Part shown: positions 1 to 9,915 of the stretch, piece after piece
Position numbering within the stretch: the stretch's first letter is position 1
Layout: the number at the start of each line of letters is the position of its first letter
Assembly (NCBI GenBank): GCA_020465985.1
Contig: JAANYP010002862.1
Location: forward strand, 1 to 64,000
DNA from: Centrapalus pauciflorus
Lineage: Eukaryota > Streptophyta > Magnoliopsida > Asterales > Asteraceae
Reading direction: 5' to 3'
Length of the DNA stretch: 64,000 nt
Translations under genes and position numbers: made by a program
The notes under the pieces: generated by a model
Databases searched by the model: none
What the model was told of the DNA's origin: nothing
The model's input: only the letters and a program-made list of their open reading frames with translations

Positions 1-121
1 CAAAAGAGAATTTGGGCTTCTCAAATCTAAACTAAATAAATCCATCAGATTTTTTTTGAGGCCCTAAAAGAATGAGGCCCTGTGCGAAAGCCCACATTGA
101 ACATGTCAAGGGCCGTGCCTG

Positions 122-1098
122 AGGGTGAGCATGGGGTTGTTCAGTTCGATTTTTGGCCGAAACTGAATCCAAACCGAAAATTCTGGTTTTCTAAATGGAG
201 AAACCGTTCGGTTTCGGTTTTTCCTGGTTTGGTTTTTTTGTTTACACCCGTGGGTTTTTTTGTTTTTCGAAAACGATTTGGTTTTTGAGTTTAAATCCGA
301 AAAATCTTAGACATTTTTTTTACTAAAAATTGAGTTTTTGTTTACTAAACTTATGCTTTCTTTTACTAAAGTTAAATACTATTTGATAAATCATTAAAAC
401 ATAGTTGCTTACGTTTAGATTTTTAATCGACTTATGTGTTAGTTTGATACTTTGATTTAATAAAATTAGATATTAAATATTAATTTATTTAGTTTGATAC
501 TTTAACTAACTAAACTTACTAACTTAGACTTTGAATTAATTTAAGTCATTTCATCATGTAGAAATATAATAATAATGTTTATACCATCTAATTACCAAAG
601 GGCCTTTGGCCTGGCGGTAAGAGGGAGGAGATATAAGTGAGAGGTCACGGGTTCGACTCCCGTCGGAGGCAAGTTGATAATTTGGTGGTGAAAGCAAGTC
701 TTGTGATAAAGGAGTAGTTTAAGAGTAGGAGTAGGATAGTTTGTCGTTAAAAAAAAACATATAATTAAAATAAACGTAACTATTAACAATGTCAATTAAT
801 TAGCATTTTAACACCATAAATTTCAATTTTATATATAATCGAAATATGCTTCCTGTAATATAAGAGTATGACATAACATTAAATATGAGTAAAAGTAAAA
901 AATAACTCAATAAATATATAAAATATTAATAAAAATTAAATTAATTTAAAAAACCGGTTCGGTTTGGTTTTTTCGGTTCGGTTTTAAGAGGGAATCTGAA
1001 ACTAAACCATTTACTCTGGTTTTTTCGGTTTCCCGGTTTTTCGGTTATTTTTTTTTGTTTTTTTTTTTTGTTTTCCGGTTGGGTTTTTGCTCACCCAT
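122..1098. mobile_element. hAT-like non-autonomous element relic
   Basis: The left edge reads GGGTGAGCATGGGG and the right edge, read on the opposite strand, begins GGGTGAGCAAAAACCC. These are short imperfect terminal inverted repeats of the GGTGAGCA type common in plant hAT-like elements. Just inside both ends are CGGTTCGGTTT-rich segments, on the left at 140-290 and on the right at 955-1080. I could not find a matching 8 bp target duplication, so the element is old or one edge is rearranged. It carries a SINE at about 599-757. The second copy of the tandem duplication keeps only the right-hand part of this element, to about 4935. Confidence 0.5.
599..757 (+). mobile_element. tRNA-derived SINE
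   Basis: The sequence has an RNA polymerase III type promoter: an A-box-like TGGCCTGGCGG near 608 and a perfect B box GGTTCGACTCC at about 651. A unique body of about 90 bp follows and ends in a run of nine A. This is the usual layout of a plant tRNA-derived SINE. The paralogous site in the second duplication copy (about 4605-4625) lacks it. The exact ends and the target duplication are unclear, because about 15 bp differ between the occupied and empty sites. Confidence 0.75.
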
Positions 1099-2356
1099 AG
1101 TCTTAGCAGAAAATGACAAGGTTGAAAGAAACATTTTTGGGCAATGTGGGTATTGTTAGACAAATAAGAGAACAAAAGAAACATTCTTGGGAGGTAGATG
1201 AAATAACCACAAGAAAGAAGGGTCATTGTCCGCTGGAAATAACTCAGAGTACCACCAAAAGCTAAAGGAGTAGAAAATTTGATGCAACTCTTTTTCTTCC
1301 ATTCAAACTAATTCACGAAAATGATCGACTGAAATTGCACGGGTGAATCTTAACATATATTTTGTTTGATGAATTGCTGGGCAAATCTCCTTTGGCAGTT
1401 GTGAATTACAATCGCTTTATGACTTACATAGACCACAACCGATCAATTGGACAACTGCCAAAAAGAATTTGCTCAGTAATACAACAAACACTGAATTCAC
1501 CTTAAGAACATATCTTTCTTGCTCGAGACTATGTATAGTTCACAATCTTTAATGCTACTTGGATATTCCGAGCACCATCCACTTTGTAAGGAAAACAAAA
1601 TGATAAAGTGTGTGATCGAACAAAATATGTTCGGCATATGATTCTCTGCCCTTTAACTCACGTTCTCTACTCAGTTATACAAATGCATAGGATATCCTAT
1701 TAATGCCTATATTTTCATATTGGGTTAAGCATCATTTTAATCATCCAACTTTCATATTTGTCTCACTTACTCACTAATTAAACAATTTTTTATCTCGATG
1801 TAACCACTAAACTTTACTTTTTTGTTCTGCTTTGAGTAAAATAAATAAAACTAATAGCTAAATTAGTTTAATATATGATATTATAATGGTCAAATCAAAA
1901 CAAATATTAGTGGTTAAATCAATAAAGAAAAGTTCAATGACTAAATATGTGTACAAAAACTAGTTTAATGGTTAAATCATGACAAAAAGAGTTTAACAGT
2001 TAAATCAGAAAAAAATTAAAAGTTAAATAATCAAAATGGTATTTATCCCTTTCATACTTGTTGTATCATCCATAAATTGCATGCACATGCACCGGTACAT
2101 AGTAGTGTAGAACCATCTAGGTCATGTTATTCTATATATTAGTGTTAACATTAAAAAAAAAACCCATCAACTTTATTCGCTTTTGCGATTAAGACTGGTT
2201 ATCAAACAATTAACCTTATTTTTTCACTTGATTAATGTTGAAAAAAAAAACAAAACATCTTTTCATATATTAGTGATTAAATCCCTAATTTTTATTATTA
2301 TTATTTGTGTTTAATGACTAATCTGGTAGTTGATAAAAAATTTATAGTTTTAAATA

Positions 2357-2669
2357 GGGTCGATTACTAAAAATAATAACAACTTTTTGATTTTTTTATC
2401 ATTTATAACAACATTATTTATTTTTTGTCACTAATAGTATCAACTTTTATATTTTTTTCATATGAATAATATCAATTTTTGTATTTTGTATCCTTAATAA
2501 CAATAACTTTTGTATTATTTTTATCATTTATAGCAACAACTTTTTTAAGTTTTGCTATAAATGATAAAAATAATGTAAAAGTTAATGTTATTAATGGTAA
2601 AAAAAATAAATAATGTTGCTATAAATACTAAAAATGCACAAAGTTGTTTCTATTTTTAGCAATTAGCCC
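2357..2669. mobile_element. MULE-type MITE with 9 bp target duplication
   Basis: The 313 bp element begins GGGTCGATTACTAAAAATAA. Its right end on the opposite strand begins GGGCTAATTGCTAAAAATAG, giving imperfect terminal repeats of about 30 bp. It is flanked by a perfect 9 bp direct repeat TTTTAAATA (2348-2356 and 2670-2678), the size typical of Mutator-like elements. The paralogous site in copy B holds one TTTTAAATA and no insert. There is no coding capacity. A relic with the same end lies at about 51546-51680. Confidence 0.88.
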
Positions 2670-3843
2670 TTTTAAATAAGACAAAAATAGTTTAAAAAAT
2701 TATATAATTAAAAAAGGTTTTAAGGACTTATTTAATAAAAAGTTGTTAATTTTTTCAATATTAACCATGTATATATTACCTGACATTTGACGATTAATTT
2801 TATATTATTATTTATCTTGCACAATGGAATCTTCTTTGGGTTTTTCTAAAATTTTATATAGTTTTTTCATGTTATATTATTATATTATATAATATATGGT
2901 ATTATAATTGTTATATTATATCATATATTATATATTATAATATATTTACATTGTTATATTATTTTATATTATATTATATATTATATAATGTATAATATAA
3001 TTGATTATTTTACAATTTTTTGTTTTTGTAAATAATAAATTATTAAATCATAATATATAATATGATTTACTACATTTTAATCTTTTTATATTATTTTAAA
3101 TTATATTATATAAATACGACAGAATATTATTTACTACTTTTAGTTTTTTTTAATATTATATTATTTGACTATAGGAATATATAAATACTAAAAGAGCAGT
3201 TTACGGGTTAATATTTAAAAAACTCAATAAACTTTTCTTAGTTTATTAATTAAGTCCTCAAATTTTTTTTTATTGTTTAAGTCGCTAAATTATGTTTGTT
3301 TTATTCAAAAGTTTATATCTTTGACCGGCTACCGGGTTTGCCTGTAAAATACAACTGATGAATAAAAGTTTAGGAACTTAATCGCCAAAATATAAAAAGA
3401 TGACGGGTTTCTTGTGAAAAGGCTACGGTTACTTGTTTGTTAACCGGTTAAACATGTCAAATATATATATATATATATATAGATGTAACCATTGTCTTAT
3501 ATATGATAAATTATTTGGTTCAATTGACAGTGAACAGAATTTTAAAACAATTATGATTCATAACATAATTTTAAATAAATATTAATATAAAAATTTAGAA
3601 CGTAAACGAAGCTTGTCATTTAAAAACATTTAATACATGACTAAAACACGTAATACTTAGTTTTAGATTTTTAAATCAACAATAATTATTTTATAAATCA
3701 GTTAGATGATTCTCAATAAAACTTTATATATCATCTACAATAAAACTTTATAGGTAAAATAAAAAGTTACATGAAAAAGTATTTAAAATCATTTAATGAT
3801 AATACTTTTCATTAATAGGGGTTAGATCAGGTAATAATTAATC

Positions 3844-3846
<3 letters not shown>

Positions 3847-3913
<67 letters not shown>
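3847..3913. repeat. (TA)n microsatellite between duplication copies
   Basis: Uninterrupted alternating AT of about 67 bp in the spacer that separates the two duplication copies. The remaining spacer (3623-4293) is AT-rich with no recognisable gene or element. Confidence 0.95.
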
Positions 3914-3918
<5 letters not shown>

Positions 3919-4293
3919 GTTTAATGGACTAATTAGGAGAGTTATACATATTAGGAAAACAGGTGTGAAAATAAAAATTAATAGAGGCGATAGAACAACA
4001 TGTGACACAGATTATTTTGTTTTATTAGTATACTATTCTAACTACCCATGTATTGAGTTGACTTAAAAAAATATTATTTAAATTATAACCACACACTTTT
4101 ATAATAAATAATAATAACAATAAATGATATATAAATTTAAGTTTTTATACATTCATATTGTAATAGATTTAATTTTAAATTTCAGAAAATTCAAAATTAA
4201 ATATTGTTTAAAATTATAAAATTATTATATGACGTATGTCAAATGCAGAAGCCAAGTGCATCTTTTAAAAGTGACGAGTGACAAGTTTATTTA

Positions 4294-7222
4294 ATATTGA
4301 GTTTTTGTTTACCAAACTTATGCTTTTCTTTACTAATATTGAGTTATTGTTTACTAAACTTATGTTATTCTTTACTAAAGTCAAATACTATTTGATAAAT
4401 CATTAAAAAATAGTTGCCTACGCTTGAATTTTTAATCGACTTATGTGTTAGTTTGATACTTTGATTTAATAAAATCAGATACTAAATATTAACTTAGTTA
4501 GTTTGATACTTTAATTTATTAAACTTACTAACTTAGGCTTTGAATTAATTTAAGTAATTTCATCGTGTAGGAATATAATAATAATGCGTATACCATCTAA
4601 TTAGCATTCTTTACTTTACATATAACTAAAATAAACATAACTATTAACAATGTCAATTAATTAGCATTTTAACATCATAAAAATCAATTATATGTATAAT
4701 TGAAAAATGTTTCCTGTAGTATTGGAGTAGGACATAACTTTAAATATGAGTGAAAGTAAAAATAACTCAATAAATATATAAAATATTTATAAAACTTAAA
4801 TTAATTTAAAAAATCGGTTCGGTTTGGTTTATTCGGTTCGGTTTTGAGAGGGAATCCGAAACCTAATCATTTACTCTGGTTTTTTCGATTTCCCGGTTTT
4901 TGGGTTTCCAGTTCGTTTTTTACTCACCTCTAGTCTTTCGTAGCGGAAAATGACAAGGTTGAAAGAAACTTTTTTGGGCAATGTGGGTATTGTTAGACAA
5001 ATAAGAGAACAAAAGATACATTTCTTGGGAGGTAGATGAAATAACCACAAGAAAGAAGGGTCATTGTCTGCTGGAAATAACTCAGAGTACCACCAAAAGC
5101 CAAAGGCTTAGAAAATTTGATGCAACTCTTTTTCTTCCATTCAAACTAATTCACGAAAATGATCGACTGAAAAAGCACGGTGAATCTTAACATATATTTT
5201 GTTTGATGAATTGCTGGGCAAATCTCCTTTGGCAGTTGTGAATTACAATCGCCCTTATGACTTACATAAACCACAACCGATTAATTGAACAGCTGCCAAA
5301 GAGAATTTGCCCAGTAATACAGCACACACTGAAATCGCCTTAAGAACACATCTCTCTTGATCGAGACTATTTATAGTTCACAATCTTTTATGCTACTTGG
5401 ATATTCTGAGCACCATCCACTTTGTAACGAAAATATATGATCGAACAAAATATGTTCAGCATATGATTCTTTGCCCTTTACCTCACATTCTCTACTCCTT
5501 AGTTATACAAATGCATAGGATATCCTATTAATGCCTATATTTTCATATTGGGTTAAGCATCATTTTAACCATCTAACTTTTATATTTGTCTCATTTACTT
5601 ACTAATTAAACAATTTTTTGTCTCGATTTAACTACTAAACTCTACCTTTTTGCTCTGCTTTGAGTAAAATTAATAACAATAATAGCTAAATCGGTATAAA
5701 ATATAATATTATAATGGTCAAATCAAAACAAATTTTAGTTGTTAAATCGATAAAGAAAAGTTTAGTGACTAAATATGTGTAAAAAAATATAGTTTAATGG
5801 TTAAATCATGACAAAAAAAATTAATAGTTAAATCGGAAAAAAAAAAAATAAAGTTGAATAATCAAAATGGTTTTTATCTCAATCATATTTTTTGTATCAT
5901 CCATATATTGCATGACATGCGCTTGTACACAGCAGTGTAGAACCATCTAGCTCATATTATTCTATATATTAGTGTTAATATTAAAAAAACCCATCAAACT
6001 TGTTTCGCTTTCGCGATTTAGTTTTTTTCCTATTGTTTAAGTCCTAAACTATTTGTCTTATTCAAAATAGTTGTATATTTGACCTGTTTGACCGTTTATA
6101 AAACAAGTAACCTTAGTTTTTTCACTTGATTAATGTTAATAATAAAAACTAAACATTTTTTCATATTTTAGTGATTAAATCCTTAAAATTTTTGTTTTAT
6201 TATTTGTGTTTTATGACTAATCTGATAGTTGATAAAAATATATAGTTTTAAATAAGAAAAAAATAATTTATAAAGTTATATAATTTTAAAAAAAAAGGTT
6301 TTAAGAACTTAATTAGTAAAAAGTTGAATAATTTTTTTAATATTAACCATATATATTACCTGACATTTGACGATTAATTTTATATTATATATTATTTAAT
6401 CTTGCACAATGGAATCTTCTATGGGTTTTTCTAAAATTTTGTATAGTTTTTTCATGTAATATATTATTATATTATATAACATATGGTATTATAATTATTA
6501 TATTATATTATATCATATATTATATTTACATTGTTATATTATTTTATATTATAATATATATATTATATACTATATAATATAATCGATTATTTTATAATTT
6601 TTTTTTGAAATAATAAATTATTATATCATAATATATAATATGATTTATTACATTTTAATCTATTTAATATTATTTTAAATTATATTATATCATTACAGAA
6701 TATTATTAATTACTACTTTTTAATTTTTTATAATATTATATTATTTGACTATAGGAATATATAAATACTAAAATAGCAGTTTGAGGTGTAATATTTAAAA
6801 ACTTCAATAATTTTTTTTATTTTCTCAATTAAGTCCCTAAACATTTCTTCCAATTGTTTAAGTAGCTAAACTATGTTTGTATTATTTAAAAGTTTATATC
6901 TTTGATCGGCCACCAGATTTGCCTGTAAAATACAACTGATAAAATAAAATTTTAGGGAATTAATCGTTAAAATATAGAAAGGTGATGAGTTTCTTGTGAA
7001 AAGACTAAAGTTGTTTGTTTGGTGACCGGTCAAATATATATGCACTTTCATATTTAGATGTATTTTTAGTGATAAATAACCTAAAATCATTATCTTATAT
7101 ATGATATATTTATTTGGTTCAATTGACAGTGAACAAAATTTTAAAACAATTATGTTTGGTAACATAATTTTAAATTAATATTGATGCAAAAATTTTATAA
7201 TGTAAACGAAGCTTGTCATTTA
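4294..7222 (+). repeat. Tandem segmental duplication, copy B
   Basis: Direct-repeat partner of 328-3622, diverged by scattered substitutions and small indels. It lacks the SINE and the 313 bp MITE seen in copy A, so it shows both empty sites: about 4605-4625 for the SINE and 6246-6254 for the MITE, where a single TTTTAAATA is present. At its left edge a 42 bp block starting ATTGAGTTTTTGTTTA is itself duplicated (4296 and 4338). No gene is visible. Confidence 0.88.
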
Positions 7223-9915
7223 ACTGATTGAAAGTCACATACCAACGTCGACAAGTCATTAATAACCACCGGAATTTCACCAAAAAATTAAATTACAACA
7301 ATAAAACACATATTTGAACAAGGAAATCAATAAAAAATGTAAATTTGAATCATAAAACATAGACAAGTAAGTTCGTTGGAAAGAAGTTTATCGTAGACGA
7401 ATGGTTTGTCAGCAGATTGCAACCGGTTCTTCAGGTTGAAAGTCATTTTTTTGAAAAAAAAAACCTTATTTTAATAAGATATAGTCAGTTGAAGGTTTTT
7501 TGTGCAATAAAAATGATTAAGGGTTTTTTTGCACAAATATCTCTATAAAATACATCTTTCTAAAACTAGATACTTTATTAATCAAGCAATTTGACTTTAG
7601 TGTACAAGCAAAGCAAGCATAAGGGAGGCGAATAGTAGTTTAATTTATTGGTTAAAGAAGGAAAACCATGCATGGACCAATTAAGCTACAAACGAGAAAG
7701 TGAAGAAGACATGGCCGTTGTCTTTTATTTTTATATATGTTCAGCAAAAAATAAAATAAAAAGCTTGCTTGCAGCATATGCTGCTGGGAATTTAGGATAT
7801 CCAACTTTGGTTTGTGGATCTCACTTAAGAAAATGCATCAAATCATATTCATTATGATTTATGCATGGTGATCTTTAACACTTTCGAAGTGAAAGAAAGA
7901 TTTCCAAGTATTTAAGGTTTAAAAAAGTAGCTAAAGATCACGAATTCGAATCTATTCTGCTAAAAGACAAATTCAGTGGTCAAATATATGAAGCTAGCAC
8001 ATAATTATTTTGTCTTCAAATTCGGAGATTTAGTTTATCTTAAGAGGATCACAGCAAAAAGGATATAGATGAGGAAATATGAAGTCGTGTGTGTAAGCTT
8101 TTAAAGATACCTGAATATATTGTTTATGATCGAGCATTAATTTCTTAATCATACAACAACTCAAGCTAGCTTTAATTGTACAATCCAAAATAAAATCTCA
8201 TACATGCCTGCCACATAAATGATAAGATACCCATCTTCGTTATCAAATTGTTAGTTCAATTAAAAAAAATTAATCAAGCAATGGTTTTTTTTTAGATGAA
8301 AATTATATTAATAAATAATTAACAATCGAGAAGCTAAATAAACATGGTTCCATATTACATATTTTTTAGCCTTCCGATTGCAACACTAGTCGCTAACATC
8401 CTTAATTACTATTGAATAGCAACACCAAAAAGTATATAGTTTGCCATTAAGTTGCTATCGTAACCATGTCCTATCATATAAATATATGATTTTCGGTTCA
8501 CAAATGACTGTGTGAGGTTTTACAAAAAAGTTTTAATACTTGTGACACAGTTATAAGAGCATAGCAACATCATGGTCGGCCCTGAGCAAGGATAACATAG
8601 ACACTAGTCCAAAGCTAATTTTAAGAACTTTTATATATTTAGGCTTATAAACGTTTGAACACTAGTTTTTAATTTAACATTATCTGATTATAAGTATTTT
8701 TTTATTCATTTTCTTTTTAAAATTTGTTTATTTTAAATTCGTAGGTATACATTTAGAAGTCTTTTTTTAAGTTTTTTTCATGCCCCAAAAATGATTGGAC
8801 CATGAGCAACACCAAACAATTTGCTACTTTTATTATTATTATTGTTGTTGAACCCACTAATTATTGGATCGGTGATGCTCACAGAAGTACCACTCACTAC
8901 TCACTGGGGGGTGTATGTGTTTGAGAATCTTTGTTGGAATGTCTTTGAAAAAATATTTGGTAAAAAAGAAAATTGTAGAATTGTACATGGGAACTTAACT
9001 TTACAGTCTTTGTTCAAATGCCGAAACTACGTATAATACGTGTTAGAGTTCCCATGTACACTTTAACATCTGGTGTTTTCGAGCACACCTAAAGCAAAAA
9101 TTGGTATTGGTAAAACATTATTACTCGACTACTATCCGAAAACATTGATACTCATGTAGATTGCTATCTCAATTTTGAGTGATAAGGTTGGAGATTTCAG
9201 ATAGCAACACTTGAGTTGAGTTAAGCCTCCTATCTTCAAGTACAACATTAATACTCATGTAGATGATTAGAAAACGAGGACAAAAATTTAGAGAAACAAG
9301 AAATTCTTATGAATTCATGTTATTTATATTTTTGTGCCCACTTATTAATCTAACTCTAACAAAATGAAGTCATCTCTTATATACATAACAGAAAGACACC
9401 CTTCTAACGATAAATTGAAAAGACAAAATACTCCCTTAATGAATTCAAATCACATATCCAGTAACTTCCACCTTGACTGCTTAACATGAATCCAATTCAT
9501 GCCAATTTGTTGAGCTTAATTGGCTCGCTTTTTCTACAAGTCTATGTCCATCAACAAAAAAGTTGCCTTCTGTTTTATACTAGAAATCTACAATCGAACC
9601 ACGCCCAATAATTATATATTTTAAATGCAGTATAAACTTTGGATACTCAAGTCTGAAATATTACGGATATTTTGTTCTTGAATGATGAATTCCACTGTTT
9701 GCATACCTTAAGGAATTCAGAGATTGAAAGGAAGCTCGTACGTACTAATTACTACAAAGTTTCAAATACAGCAATACATTAAAACACCTTTTGCAATTCT
9801 AAACATGTTTTGGATCATAGGTGCAGGTGATAGAAATCTTTTTGCAAAAAATTTGCTTCATTATTTTTTGGGAAAAGGAAAAAAAAAAAAAAAAGAATAT
9901 TTTCGCTATGCTTCA
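7223..9915. other. Intergenic, no gene recognised
   Basis: AT-rich sequence between the tandem duplication and the DOT4-like gene. I see no coding exon. It contains a 17 bp stem inverted repeat at 8983-9059 and a possible short hAT-like relic at about 8575-8812 that resembles sequence near 55110. Confidence 0.6.
8983..9059. repeat. Short inverted repeat (hairpin)
   Basis: The left arm GTACATGGGAACTTAAC (8983-8999) pairs with the right arm GTTAGAGTTCCCATGTAC (9042-9059), leaving one bulged base and a 42 nt loop. No neighbouring gene or terminator role is evident. It may be the end of a degraded foldback element. Confidence 0.6.

Larger units (their letters stand above)
328..3622 (+). repeat. 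Tandem segmental duplication, copy A
   Basis: This segment aligns along its whole length with 4294-7222 in the same orientation. Shared landmarks include GGGAGGTAGATGAAATAACC, the TTTGGCAGTTGTGAATTAC block, an AT-only stretch near 2870-3000 and the common right end GTAAACGAAGCTTGTCATTT. Copy A is longer because it has a SINE at 599-757, a MULE-type MITE at 2357-2669 and a (TA)11 run at 3459-3480. No coding sequence is visible. The duplication starts inside the hAT-like relic. The 670 bp between the copies holds only AT-rich sequence and a long (TA)n. Confidence 0.88.

Noticed and set aside
598..680. Possible functional tRNA gene
   Set aside because: A and B boxes are present, but no acceptor stem pairs and the sequence continues into a unique body with an A-run tail, so it is a SINE.
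7930..8070. Short frame reading FGDLVYLKR, reminiscent of retrotransposon integrase C-terminus
   Set aside because: Only about ten suggestive residues, ended by a stop; too little to support an element.
8575..8812. Possible hAT-like relic with GGTCGGCCCTGAGC and a right end near ATTGGACCATGA
   Set aside because: Similar to 55108-55316 but the terminal repeats are short and no 8 bp duplication is found at either locus.
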